Program-made: the position numbers and the translations under genes
Assembly (NCBI RefSeq): GCF_000319385.1
Contig: NC_019566.1
Coordinates: 1,379,266-1,443,265, forward strand
DNA from: Candidatus Endolissoclinum faulkneri L2
Lineage (GTDB): Bacteria > Pseudomonadota > Alphaproteobacteria > Thalassobaculales > Thalassobaculaceae
Length of the DNA stretch: 64,000 bases
Direction of reading: 5' to 3'
Part shown: positions 31,525-46,600 of the stretch, piece by piece
Layout: the number at the start of each line of letters is the position of its first letter
How positions within the stretch are numbered: position 1 is the first letter of the stretch
Notes under the pieces: generated by a model
Database searches by the model: none
Seen by the model: only the letters and a program-made list of their open reading frames with translations
What the model was told of the DNA's origin: nothing

Positions 31525-31627
31525 ATCTTTCAGAGCAAAAACTTGCTGCAACACCTCAATATCTCACACCCTTAGAAAAAAATAAATGGTATTAATGAAA
31601 TAGCTAATATACAAACGGTATCTTAAT

Positions 31628-34600
31628 TTAAACATCTTTACTTATCTCAATCTCATAAGCCTTTTTTAAATCAATCTCGCCTACTTCCAGACTCTTCAGC
31701 AAATTTTCCATTGACATGGCGCTGAGTTTTTCTTGATTTGTATCAACAACATTTTGCGCTTCGCGGGCTAAAAAATCTGCTTCCGCATTCACAGGAGCAG
31801 CCGTACGGCGCCTATCAATTATCTCCCGCAAACGATTGGTCCGTGATCTGGTTTCATCAACTCTCACTACTAATTCATCCTTATCATTTAGCACTGCTTG
31901 TTGCAATACAGACTGATCACCAAACTCTAACGTAATGTACCGTGCAAGATCTCGCACAGTAGCAAAATTAAAAAGTGCCGTAGTTTTAAGCTCGATACCA
32001 AAGCTCTCATTAATCTTTCGTACGAGTTCCACAGAAATGATAGAATCTGCCCCATAATCAGCAAAACTAGCAGATAAATCTATTTCATTTGGATCTAAAT
32101 GTAAGGCTTCCGCTACTGATGCAATAAGCTTATTTTCAATACTGCTATGCACTTCACCAGCCTTCACTTGAGATAGATTAGATGAACGAACAACCTTCTC
32201 CTCCTGTGGCAATGCTTTGATAGCAACACGAGCGACATTAGAAGCAACAGAGACTATCACTGACTCAGCGCCCAAACCATCAATATCACCAGGCAAGCCG
32301 GCTATGCTAATATTTCTATAGCCAACTTCTGTTAGGGCTAAACGCCATCCTGCACGCGATAGTAAAGGCCCACCAGACATTCGGGATTGCGGGTCAGAAT
32401 AACCCCACCACTCTGCTGTTAAGCCAAATGTTAAAGTATTTATCGCGTGAATACCGGTAGCTTCCTTCAGTACAAGCACCCCATCATGAGTTAAGAGCTG
32501 AGCGATATTGCTCAGTGTTTCAGCAATACATGGTGTCGCATGAACAACATTAGCAGCCAGCACCACATCAACGCTAGCATTATCAAATCCCTGATCAGCA
32601 ACTGAGCGTGAAACATCTAGAAGCTTTACCTCAAAATTAGGAATGTCAGCGAATTGACGACGAGCAGCAACTAAAAAGCTAGGCCCGATATCAGTAAAAG
32701 TATAAGATACACCTTGGTTAATAAATGGCGCAATCTCTTCTAAAACAAAACCTGTAGTACCAGCAGTTCCAGCACCAATTTCTACTACCCGAATAGGCCG
32801 ACTAGGATCACGTATTAATTTATCCTGCACAGCAGCAGCTACAGCCCGGGCAGCAAGTCGCTGCAGCCAATCAATTAACGGATTGCCTTTATAAATCGGT
32901 GCCACCAAACGGTCAGAACCATCCGGGAAAAGTATACTAGCAGCAGTAATACTTCCTTCCACTACTTCACGCAAATGAGGTAGTGCATGATCAAGTAAGA
33001 CAACATAAGGTGTAGTCCCCTTTCCAGCAGCCTCCACCCGACGTTTCATTTCTTCAGCTGAACCAGTTGCTTCCATGCGCAAGATGTCTATAGCATTTGC
33101 TAATCGCTGCATCTCAGGAATCGGCATCATTGACGGTACACCATCAAGATACTCAGCTAAAGAGGCGATAGCATAAGCATCAACTGCTTGCAAGGGCGAG
33201 CTATCGAAGGCAGCAACTGGTGGTTCATTCTGTGTCATTTCTTCCATAGCTTCCACTAATGGTGTGACAGAAGAGCGCGCTTCTACACCCAGTGCGGGAA
33301 GCAATGTATCAACTAACTTCATCGCCAGCACACGCCTATCTCTTCCAGCTAAGATAGATTTAAATGCCGCAAAACCCTCAGCTGTCGCAATAGGCCATAC
33401 TCCCATACGCTTAAGACCAGCTGTCCGCGGGTCACCAGCCATGCGCCCAATATCACCCCACAATCCCCAATCGATTACTCGAGCGTTTTTGCCAGTCGCC
33501 AAAACTGATGCATCAAGATAAGCACTAGCTGCTGCATATGCCGCTTGACCTTGATTTGCTGTGTAAGCGTTAGAAGAAGAAAAAGCTATCCAAGAATTTA
33601 CCTTGATACCATCAAAGGTAGCCATTAGTGCATCGATTCCACGAGTTTTGGGAGCTAATATGCGTTCAACCTCAAACTCGGTTTGATCAACTACTAGCTT
33701 ATCTTCCATAACTAAAGCAGCATGGATTATACCATCAAGAGCACCGCCTGAACGTATATCTGATAAAGCTACACTCATGCTTGCTATGTCAGTAATATCC
33801 GCTTGAATATAAGATATCTTACCGTAAGTAAGATCTGCAATGCTAGCTTGCTCATCAACAGTTAATGGACGACGGCCAATTAACCAAACTGTAGCACCTT
33901 GCGTTTCAGCTAAATGTCTCCCAAGTGCACGACCAATACCACCACTACCGCCGGCAATCAAATATCGGCCATTCGCAACAATACTGCTTTCAGCAGCAGT
34001 AGATTGAATCTCGTTCAACACCAACCGAGAATAAATACCATCATGTACACTAATTTCAGCATCCTGAGGTGCATCTGGTGTTACATTAATCCACTCAGCG
34101 GCCTGCTTAGGTTGGCTAGCAACAGGCAAACAAATCAAACATAACTGTAGCCATTCCATTTCACGTGATAGAGCCTTTGCAAAGGCGGTAACAGCAGCTC
34201 CTGATGGAGTGTCTTCAACGACCACTCGCAAGAGCAAACGATCCTTCGTAATTCTATTTGCTGCCAACGTTTTACACAATCGCATTAAGGCTAAAACGCC
34301 ATCCGTTCCCTTTCCGCCGACACCACCAAGATAAACGATCTCCGTCAAATTGTCTGGCATTTTTTCGGTCAAAACATCCGTTAAATAAACAACATTATCA
34401 TCAGCTTTCAACTTTGAAACCAAAGCATCAGCTAAGCCACGCAGGAAATACGGATCGACTATAATCACGCTTCCAGCTCGTAATCGAGCTGGTAATGCAG
34501 TTATTTGCACTTTAGTGGGTCGCAGCAAACGAAGAGGAGGTCCATAATTAGCTACTGAAGCAGTAGGTAACAACACTAATCTATCCAAAGTAGCCACTGT

Positions 34601-37600
34601 TTCTCCACTGCCATCGAAGAGAGAAATATCAGCCATCAAAGGATCACCCGCGCCGCGCCGCCGTACCACTACCTGAACTGCATCTGACAATGCTCGCCAA
34701 ACATTCAACTTGCCAATTGAAGCGGGACGTAAACCTGAACCATCTTTTTCGATAATTCCAGCACATGCCTGAAGCGCTGCATCCAAAATTCTAGAATCTA
34801 ACAAACCTCTTGAAGCGTCTGTTGGTTGACTAAGGTCGCCTACTGCTACACCAGCATTTGTTGATAGATTCTTAATACGTGCAAAAGACGAGCCGTAAAC
34901 AACACCAGCGGTGGCTAACATACTATAGAATTCGGAACTTTTAATTGTACGCCTGGTTACAGGTATAGTCTCTCTATTCGGAACGACAACTACATTGCTA
35001 ATAGTAAAACTAGCAACCACGTCGTCGTGGCTTCCAACAAGAATTGATACATGATTATCTTCTCGTTGCGGATTAACTAATAAACCCTCCGAGCTTACTG
35101 TAACAGTATGACGCCAACTTACATCGGATAGAGTAAAAGGAAATTTTAAGCCGAGCTTTCGCACGGCTTCAGAAATCAATAAAGCACCAGCAGCGATAGT
35201 CTTTCCTTCCACAACATGATCAACTATAAGCGGGTCGTCTACCTGACAAACTTCATGTATTGTATCCAGCCCATTAAAGGCTGGATCATGCCGAGTACTA
35301 ATCCAGCAACGACGCCGTTCGAATGGCGTTAGCGGTAACCCGATACGCCCAGCCCCCTCAGGAAGAACAGTGCGCCAATCAACACTCTCACCCTTAATCC
35401 AAGCACTACACTGCGAATCAAAGAAACCAAAGTCATTTATATCTTTTCCTTCAGCAATTAACCAAAGACCAGCGATCAGCGTTACGCGATCTGCCGCTAC
35501 GACCACTGCACGTTGCTTCATTGCTTCCCGTCCCTCAACTAAGGTAAAGGAGATATCGGCCAAAGACGCATCTGAGTTCTCCACAAACTTTGCCAACTGC
35601 CCAGCAACAACTTTCAGCAAGTTGCTAGTGCGAGCAGAAAGCGGAAAAGGTAGCGCTTCATGTTTTATAATTTTACGGTTTAAAAAAGGCGGAGCATCAA
35701 CAATTAAATGGGCATTTGACCCACCAGCGCCAAATGAACTGATACCTGCTCTTAACGGCGCGCCATCAGATGGTGGTTTCCATGGTTCGGCCTTAGTCAC
35801 CACACGAAAACCACTACCTTCTATACCAAGATCCGGATTCAATGTATTAGCATGCAAGCTGGGGGCTAAAGTACGATGCCGCATCTGCAACAATACTTTT
35901 GTTAATGCAGCAATTCCAGCAGCAGATTCCAAATGCCCGATATTTGATTTAACTGATCCTATTGGACAATCAACTACATTACCAAAAGAACGTTTTAATC
36001 CATTAATTTCAATTGGATCACCTAAAGCAGTACCTGTACCATGCGCCTCTACATAAGAAACACTACTCGGTGCTATCCCGGCTCTCTTGAAAGCATCAGA
36101 AATTAACTGTCCTTGAGCAACTGGATTCGGTACAGTGAATCCACTAGTACGCCCTCCATGATTAACAGCACTTGCTCTAATCACTCCGTGAATACGATCT
36201 CCGTCCGCTTTAGCACGGGATAACGGCTTTAATACTACTGCTCCAGCTCCTTCACCAGGCACGTATCCATTACCACCCTCACCAAAACTACGACAGCGAC
36301 CATCAGTAGACGCAAAACCTGCTTTGCTTAGTACCCAATATTTCATTGGATGAAGACTAAGATTGACCCCTCCTGCTATAGCAACAGTACAATCCCCTGC
36401 CGCCAGCGCACGCAAAGCAGAATAAATAGCGGTCAGCGAAGCTGAACAAGCCGTATCGATAGCAACTGAAGGGCCATGTAAATTAAGAAAGTGAGAAATT
36501 CTATTCGCGGCATTCCAATATCCCGAAGAAGTAATTGCCAATTCCCCACGTACCCGCGACTCAGCTGCAAAGAGTTGATAGTCACTATGCATCAACCCTA
36601 CAAAAACGCCTCCCTTACGTAAACTAGGATTAGGATCAGAAGAGAACAGATTAGAACGAGTATAACCAGCGTCCTCCAACGCCCACCAAGAAACTTCTAG
36701 CATTTTACGAGCCTGTGGATCTAACGCCTCTGCTTCCACTGGAGCCATGTCGAAGAAAAGCGGATCAAACATTTCCGCACCTTCGATAAAACCACCCCAT
36801 TTACTATAACTAGTAGAAATATTTTCCCTATCAGGATCATAGAAACCCTCAAGGGGCCAACGATCGATAGGAATTTCTCGAATCAGATCAGTATTAGATC
36901 TAAGATGTTCCCAAAATACCTCCAGGTCCTCAGCTCCTGGAAAAATACCTGCAATACCAATAATCGCTACCTCAGTATCTTCACGATCAACTAGGTAGGG
37001 TATAGTAGAAGTATCAGAATTAAACTTTGAGGTCTGCGGAAGAGTAGTAGTCTGAGAAGATATTGGAAGTCTAGTCGGTTTAAAGATAGTAGCCAATTCA
37101 GAAGCTTTGTTATGGCTAAGATAATTTGCAATTTCACCAGGAGTTCGATATTCAAAAAATAAAGTCTTTGGTAATGCACCAAGATCCCTCTCCATGGCCA
37201 AATTCAAACGCGTAATCATCATACTATCAATGCCGTACTGTTCAAAGGGCAACTCAGGATCAATGCGGTTAAGAGGTATAGCAGCAACCTCAGACAATAT
37301 TGAAGCTATGTAGCCAATAGCATCGATTGGAGGAGTAGCGTCCTGCATTTCTGGCAGAGCCATAGGTGTAATAGATGTCGACAAACGCATCAATCCAGCT
37401 GCTACGTCGCCAATACCGTGAAGAACAAGAGGCGTAACTTCGCCACTGTGAGCAGCATTCCATAACGCATTAACACCTAATTCGGTAGATAGTGGTTCTA
37501 GCCCAGCTTCTCGCTTAAGCATATTCACTAAATCATCCGGCACAGTCATACCACCGCTCTTCCATAGCGGCCATGCAACACAAAGAGTATTACCTGGACC

Positions 37601-40600
37601 CGGCCTATTTGCAGCTAAACTAGCAACAGCGGCATTAGCAGCACCATAAACTCCTTGACCAAAAGAGCCAAACTCAGCAGCCGTAGAGCCAAAAACTGCA
37701 AACAATTTAATTGGATCACTGCGAGTAGCATCGTCAAGCGTAATAAAACCAGTTACTTTTGCAGCAAATACCTCATCAATATCAGTTGAAGTAACTGTAG
37801 AAAAAATTCCATCCAGTTGCTTACCTGCTAAATGCAATACAGCAGTAATAGGACCAAAATCATTCCTAATTGTTGCTAAAGCGCCTTCTAGAGCATCCTT
37901 GTCAGTCACATCAGCAACAACAACAGGTACTTCAGCCTGCCCACTGCGACGAGATAACAAGACTGGCTTTAGTCCAGCACGCGATAAGACACTTGCTAGC
38001 TCACAACCTAAACCACCAAGACCACCACTAATTACTACTACAGAATCAGACGATAATGGAGAAGACGACTTAGTCGTAATAGATCCAAGATCGTGCAGTA
38101 TGCGTCTTTCAAGTCTATCGTCTGACGTAATGCGTAAATCCTCAACGTAGGCAACACTTGGAAAGGTTGGCAATTGAGTATCATTAACTCTGCCAGAAAC
38201 AAGAGCAAGTCTCCAACCAACATTTTCCACCAATACCGCACGCAAAGCGGCTGCCACTGCTCTAACAAACGGAGCTTCACTATCTCCATCTAATATCGCC
38301 ATCAAATGAACTATCGGGGCGCTCGGAAGAGCAGATAATCCACGCACAATTAGAGATAGCTTAGCCAAAGCTAATTTGCCGTACTCAATAGCTGGCAACT
38401 TCACTATTACGCCCAAGCGTGTCCCAGCAGCCAAGTCCCCTAGACTATCAAGCCAATTATGACTAACTTTGACTATTCGGTCAAGCATCGGTGATCCTCG
38501 CTCATCGGCGGAAATCCAACGCGGAGCATGCAAGGTAGTCAAACAAAGTTCGTTATTATTGCCTTCCATTCTTCTCGCTACTAGCTTATCCATCTTTGCT
38601 AACACCTGGCCGTTCTCGTTAGCGATGGTAATGTCAAATAAAGCACCCGAAACATCTCGTCTCAATACTGTTGCAAGCACATGAACTGGGGAACTTTTTT
38701 CATCCGTTAACCATACTATACGGCCCAACGCATGAGGCACGTAAAGTCCCGATGGCGAGCCGCTGTTATCCTTTTCGCCGCCCAAACCAACGCCAGCCGC
38801 AGCTTGCATGGCTGCATCAATTATATCAGCTGTTCGACATGTAGCTTGCACATTAGGAGACAAACGGGCCAAAGCCATCCCTTCACCGACATAGATTTGA
38901 CTTAAAATAGCAAAGCGTTCGCCGTAAGCTATACCACGTGCCTTAGATATCGAAAGTAAATAGCTACCATCAATTTTAGTACCAGTGAAGTCAGTGGTAT
39001 CAATCACCTGAGACTGATAAGTGAAAGAATCAACACGTCCCTCAACAACCAGTACATCTCCTCGATTCATACGAAACTCATCACCGTTCATTACAAGCGT
39101 AAGAAGAAGATTATTCCCTTCCACATTCACTGGACGATGCCATACTAAATCTGCTAAGCAATGAGGCAGCGATTCATTCTTAGCCATAATGGCTAATCCA
39201 ATTAACTCCACCATCGCTGCTGCAGGAAGCATAGGTCGGCCATGTACTCGATGCTGATCAAGTCGCCAATTAGTTGCAGCTAAGATAATCGTTACAGTAT
39301 TACCATCCACTATCAGTTGCGGATCAACTACTGAACTAGCTTGCACCGCTTCGCGACGGATCGGTTGCCAATAACGTTCTCGAGCAAATGGATATCCGGG
39401 TAAGGAGACTAAGCGCCAACTATTGCCTGGGAAACATAGAGTAAAATCAACTATATTTCCAGCTAAATAATCAATCTCGGCATCGCGTAAAATTTTAGGT
39501 ATGCTCGTAGAAAAATTAGGAATTTCATTAGAATAAACCTTATCAGTTACCAGACGTAAAGCTTTAGTCAACTCATCGCGTTTAGCCGCAATAACTACAC
39601 GCCGACATCGAAAATGCTCGCGTCTCAACGCTAGTGTATATGCTATATCGCCCAATCGATCATTAGTCTGCTCTATATGAGATGCCAATGCCAAAGCTAT
39701 CTTATTCAAGGCTTCATTAGTCTTGGCTGAGATTACAAATATCCATGGACCAGGAATATTATCATCATTTATCACCATCTCTGGTGCTTCCTCCAATACC
39801 ACGTGAGCATTAGTACCACTAAAACCAAAGGAACTAACCCCTGCTCGACGACGCCCGCCTATTATACCATCTATACTCCATGGCATGGTTTTTCTAGCAA
39901 CGACGAGGGGAGAAGAGTCAAAATCAATGTGCCTATTGGCTTTTTCAAAGAATAACGAACCTGGAATAGCTCGATTTTCTAATGCAAGCACCGTCTTTAT
40001 CAATCCAGCTAATCCAGCAGCAGCCATGGCATGACCAATATTAGTTTTTACCGAACCGATAGCACAAAAATGTCGTTTAGAAGTTTCCGCCGCAAAGGCA
40101 TCATTTAACGCCGCAACTTCTATTGGATCACCTAATCGAGTACCTGTTCCATGCGCCTCCACAAGAGTTATACTCTCGGCCGAAACATTAGCTTCCTTCC
40201 AAACGCGACGCACTAAGGCAGTCTGAGATGACGCACTTGGAGCGGTAATGCCGCTGGTGCGGCCATCCTGATTAATGCCAGCACCAAGTATTAAAGCGCG
40301 AATACGATCGTTATCGTTCTCAGCATCAGCGAGACGTTTAAGGATCAAAACACCCACACCTTCTCCCGGTACAAAACCGTTTGCTCGATCATCGAAAGCA
40401 TAGCAAACCCCATTTGGTGAGGCCATACCAGCATCAGACAAATAAGCTAAAATATCCTCAGACAACAAATTGCAACCAACGCCAGCAACAATCGCTAAAT
40501 CGCATTGATCAGCAAGTAAACTATCGCGAGCAAGCGATAAAGCCACTAAAGACGACGAACAACCTGTATCGATTGGAAAAGTTGGACCACGCAAGTCAAG

Positions 40601-43600
40601 CAAATATGCTAACCGTGCTGATAAAATAGCCATAGAGCCGCCGATCGTTTGCATCGCTGGTGTACCAGGAGCTACATAACTATTAGCTGAAGATCCAACA
40701 AAAACACCAGTACGACCTCCAACAATACGATCTGGCGATAATCCAGCATCCTCAATAGCATGCCATGCCTCCTCTAACAACAAACGTTGCTGCGGATCCA
40801 TAGTAAGCGCTTCGGACGGAGTAATTTTAAAAAAAAGCGGGTCAAACTGATCGAAATCATCAATTAACCCAGCCCAGCGTGCATAAATAGGCGTCGGAGT
40901 ATCACAACCAACATCAAAAGTTTCAGGAATAAAAAAACGTTTGATTGGCCTGATTGCACAATGACCGTCCCGCAAATTATGCCAAAAAACACTTACATCG
41001 GGAGCATCAGGAAAACGTCCAGCAAGACCAATTATAGCAATTCTTCTATCAAACTTAGGAGAATTAGAGACCAAACTAGGCAAAGGCGTTGAGAATGTCG
41101 GGGTATCTGTAGATTGTACAATATCACCTGGCTTAGTATCAGGAATAATAGGACCAAGACTTTTTATATGTTTAGATAGTACATCCACCGTTGCATAGCT
41201 AAACAAGTCAGTGGAACGCAAAGTTACCTGAAAACGCTCAGCTAAACTTTGTGCAATCTGAGGTGATACAATAGAATCAACACCATAATCAGCAAATGGT
41301 AACGAATCATCAATACTATCAGCTGCACGACCCAATGCTTCCGCCACTACCTGCCGCACAGTATCTTGCAACCCGCTTTCTTTAAAGCTAGTTACACTAT
41401 CTACCGAAGAAGCAGATACAATAGGCTTAGATGAAACGGGCGCAACAAAACCAGCGGACTCTACTCCAGCCTTTAAAGAAACAATAACTACCTGAGAAGC
41501 ATGATTGGGAACATTACCTGGTGCCAGCTCAGCTATGACATCTAGTCCAGCCTGACTTAGCACTAAGCGCCAGCGTGCTAAATCAAGCAGCGGGCCATCA
41601 GCCAAACGCTTTTGAGGATCTTCCGAACGCCACCATCCCTCAAGCAATCCAAAAGTTAACGTAGCAAATGTCTCAAGTCGCACATTTTCGTTAAGTATAA
41701 GTATTCCGCCAGGACGCAATAATTTCCACACATGTATCAAAGTATCATCTAGTTTAGTGGTCGCATGTAGCACATTAGAGGCAACAACAACATCAAAACT
41801 TTGCTCGATAAAACCCTGTTCTATCGGATCTTGCTCAATATCAAGCAGCGCACTAGTCAAACTAGGAGTAGAATGAAATTTTTCCCCGTGTCGCACAAAT
41901 CCAACAGATACATCCGTATAGCAATAAGATAATCCTTCAACTGCATTACCTAAACGTAATCTAATCGCCTCTGTCGTCGCCCCGGTTCCCGCACCTATCT
42001 CCAGTACCGATAAAGAATTAGAGCGGTTATAAAGACTTGCAACAATTTCGGCAACTAAAACGTTAGCTGCCTTTAATCCAGGTTGATGCTTATAAATCGG
42101 CTCGACTTTTGCAACGGATCCCTCAGGAAATAGGACATCAGTACCTCGTAACTCACCTGACAAAATCTTTGGTAGTGCATCAATACAATCGGCCATTAAA
42201 AAAGCTACTGCCTTACTAATTTCGTCGCAAGCAGCAAACTCCTCTAATCCATCTTTGTCATCAAATATCGTTTCACACCATCGAATATAGCCATTTGAGC
42301 ATCTCTCTGCCGCACCCGCAGCAATTAGCAAATTAAGTATCGCATGAGCCAACTTATTTAGCCGAGATGGTGCACCAAACCGAATGATAGCTTGAGTTAA
42401 ATTTTCTTCTTTACCCGGTAGGCCGAGCAAGCCATTTTTCTTCATAACACATAGCAAACGTCGATTAGCGATTGATTCAACTGCTACATGACGCTCTAAA
42501 CTATCGCCTAATAAAGTATTGGCCAAATTACTAACTTGATCAATAAAATTAACAGGCTCACCTAATGCTGGATCTAAATGATCTACATCCCCCAGCGCTC
42601 GCCAAACAGATGCAGACAGGGAAGCTGCCACAAGCGGAGTATCGCATTGTAATGACAATGCAGATTCAAAAGCATCAAAAGCAGCATCTTCAGGCATAGG
42701 AAATAGCCCATCTTTTCTTACCTGGGCAAGTAGTTCAGGCCTCCAAGACGGATCAGCCCAAAGCCCCCAGTGCACCACTTGAGTAGTAGCATCAGCTAAA
42801 ACACTCTCAAATGCACACTGAGCCGCGTAAACAGCCTGACCAGCAGCACCAGGGAAACCAGCAAAGGCACCAATAGAAGAGACTACTACCAAACGCCCCT
42901 CGCCAATTGCCTCAAGAGCAGACTTGACGGCCATCCCACCAGTTGTCTTAGCACGCAAACCAGACAGCATGTCCGATTCTGGCATAGCGGATAATCGACC
43001 AAAGACTGGATCAACTACTGCCTGAATGACTAAATCAATTCCGCCAAGCTTATCTCGCGCTGTGCATAAAGCGATCTCGGCAGCCAAAGAATCAGTCAAA
43101 TCGATCGATAAACCATATACTTGAACACCCTTCGCTCGTAAAGTTTCCATATAAGCTGCGCGTTCTTTACTAATTTCTTTCCGACCAACAAGAACAATAT
43201 TTGCTTTCCAGCATTCAGCAATACGATTAGCTAAAACACGACCAACACGACCAAAACCACCAAGAATTACAATTCGACGACCAAAATTATCAGCTTTTCG
43301 ATCAACAATAATTTCCTTTAACCGCTGTTCAAACCGCTTACCATTAGTCAACACAACCATTTCACCCGATGAAGTGCCTGGCTCAGTCAACAGCAGTTCA
43401 ATCGCTGTATCGTTATCACAGTCAATAGTCCGCACCGTTACCTTATCGATCTCCTTATCTAAAGAGACCTTGGCCAAAGCTATAAGAGCACGACGGACCG
43501 GATCGTCTTTAGCACCTGGCGCCAAGATCAGGAAATCCAACGGAGCTTCAAGAGTGGTCAAACTACAAGCAATACTACGAATACAGCAAGCACCTCTGTC

Positions 43601-46600
43601 AAGAGTATTAGAAGAATAATCAGCAGGAAGATACAAAACAATCCTCCGCACCCCTTCGGTATCCGCAAGCCACTCTGTCACCGCAAGCGAAGCAAGAGCC
43701 TGTTTTCGAGTAACAACATTGCCACTACAAATAAGACAATCTGATACCCGATCAAGCAAATCACCATTTCCAATAATTAACGTCGGACGTAAATCAATTC
43801 CTCCTAGTGCAGAAGTACAATATTCTTGCCAAACCAATTGCCGTAAACAAACCGAAGGATCTTTTTGCTGAACAACTGGAGTCTGATTTGCAGAATCAAT
43901 TGCATGGAGCGTCAGACCATTAAGTTGCATGGCAATAGTACCATCATCGCCGACGACCGATACATCAACCACTGATTCTACACCGCACGATAATTCATTA
44001 TTGAAGTAAGCAAGTAAATGCATGGTTAAAGGCGGGATTGGCATCAAGACCGATAATTCATGCATGCGAACTGGCATACGTGTGCACGTAGCGTCCCCAT
44101 CTCTCGACGCTACAAGAGCCACTGCTGACTGTATCGCTGCATCCAACGCTCGCAATCTCGGAAATGAAGAATTGCTTAAATCCACTGACCCGACTGCGGC
44201 ATTTGGTGCAATACTCAAACGATCAAAACCTCGATAGGTAGGCCCCAGCCAAACGCCAGGGGCTGGTTCAGAAACTCCACCGTCAATCTTATTCACTGCA
44301 GCTGCTTGAATTGCAAGCAATTCGGAAAATTCAACTCGCTTATTTATCGTATCAGGTGAGCCACTTGCACCAAAGGAAAAAACATTTTCACCGCCTTCCA
44401 CTGTAGCCAATCCGCTAGACTTACCTCCTCCATTTAGGATCAGCACGGCACCTTCTTTACCGACTATTACTGGTCTTAGCCAAGCAATTTCATTAATTTT
44501 ATTACCAAATTGATCGAGCACAATATCTAGTAAAGCAGCAGCATGCAAAATTGACTGATTACCAACACGATGGTCTCCGACTTTAGGATCTTCAATAGAC
44601 AAAGACAAACGCGTTGATTCCGTAGCATCCAGTGCAAACGCCCAAAGCGATTCGTGAGCTAAAGGTTGATCCGGTAAATCTAAGCAGATAATTTTATTTC
44701 CAAAAAGATTGTTACAAGAATCTATCCAATTTTCACCACGTTTCAGATAATCCAAGACCACGGGATCAGTACAAATTGACGGTAATTTGTACTGATCCAG
44801 CTCCGCTAATACTCCGCACACCTCATCCAATGAGGTCACAATAGCACCAGCACGCACTGAGTAATGAGAGCGACGCAGTGCCAATGTTCCAACAAAATCA
44901 ATCAAAGAAATATTTTTACCCTTAAGCCAACCCAACAAAGATTTCGCTCTTTTAGCAAGTAAATCAAGGTTTTCAGCAGAAAGCAACAAAGGAAAAGAGC
45001 CAGATAGAGAGCTTTCCGAAACAACAGACGGCCCTTCCGCGATAATTGCATGAGCATTAGTACCAGCTAAACCAAATGAATTAACTCCTGCTCTACGCGT
45101 ATGGCCTGCTATTCTAGGCCAAACTTTTTTTGCTGAGGTTACTTTTAAAGGTTTCCCAGACAGATCTATGCGTGGATTTAAATCAGTAAATCCGAAAATA
45201 GGAGGAATACTCTCTGCCTTTAATGCAGCTACAATATTAGCTACGCCAACCAACCCAGCCGCCTCAGAAGCATGCCCCAGAACAGACTTAGCTGAACCAA
45301 GGCAAATCGCTGGCAAACCTTTGCTTCGTTTGCGAAAGGCACCGAATAAACCAGCGATTTCTACCGGATCACCCAATGGAGTACCCGTACCATGCGCCTC
45401 AATCACATCAATCGCATCGGCATCAAGTCCAGCACGATCTAAAGCAGCACAGATAAGATTAGTTTGGGCAGTACTATTCGGAGCTGTAATTCCATTACTA
45501 CGGCCATCCTGGTTAATAGCCGTAGATAGTACCACTGCATCAATGCGGTCACCATCAATCAACGACTGTTCAAAAGGTTTAAGTACTGCAGCAACAACTG
45601 CTTCACCAACGACAATGCCATCAGCAGATGCGTCGAAAGTAGCACATCTCCCTTGCTTCGACTGCATTCCCGCTCGCTTCATCAAAGTCAACGAGATTGG
45701 GTTAAGAAACAAACTAACTCCACCAACCAGAGCCATATCGCAGTCGCCATTTTTAATGCCTTGTATTGCCAAATCTAAGGCCACAAGAGAAGAGGAACAA
45801 GCAGTATCTACAGTTAAAGCTGGCCCGCCCAAATCCAAATAATAAGATATCCGAGAAGCTAACAAAGCAGTTAGATTACCAGTCATACCCCAAGCATCGC
45901 CAGCACCATCATCAGACTCAATAAGCTGCTCGTACCCGGATGGTGAGGCCCCAACATATACCCCAACCTTTTTTCCGGCGATGCGCGCAGCAGGATAACC
46001 AGCATTCTCCAGCGCTAAATAAGCCCGCTCCAAGAATAATCGCTGCTGCGGGTCAATAGCACTTGCCTCACGTGGTGATAAACCAAACAATTCAGCATCA
46101 AATAATTCAATATCTTTAAGAAAACCACCCACAAAGGTCGAGTTATCATTACCCAATAATGGACGTACGAGTCTGCGTCGTTGATTTGAAAGAGGGTGCA
46201 CCAGACTCTCGCAATGCATTAAAGCATCCGAAAATGCAGATAGCGAAGAAGTAGAACCAAAGGCACCAGATATGCCAATAATAGCTACGGCTCCTCTGTT
46301 GTTGAAGGAGGACTCCTTTTGTGAAGAGATAATAGTTGGCATAGCATGCTTGTCGATCATTGAAGCAACATGATTAACCAATGCACTGGGATTCGGATGA
46401 GCAAATACTGTCTCTACCCCAAGCTTCAGTCCATAAGCTCTATTAATCTCCTCAATCAATCTAACAGATAGCAAGGAACCAAGACCAAGATCCGCGAAGC
46501 TGCGTACAGCTTTCTCAGCATCAATTTTCTCGCCCAAAACCTTAGAAACAATTCCAAGTAAAACGCTCTTCAAGTCAACTTCATCTACATCTTGCTTTAA

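Larger units (their letters stand above)
31057..31627. other. Intergenic region between two PKS genes
   Basis: This 571-base gap separates the stop of the upstream 5-kilo-residue PKS gene from the start of the terminal PKS gene on the minus strand. It holds one small hairpin (31504-31524) and the RBS of the downstream gene. No gene is seen, so the downstream PKS may have its own promoter here. Confidence 0.5.
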
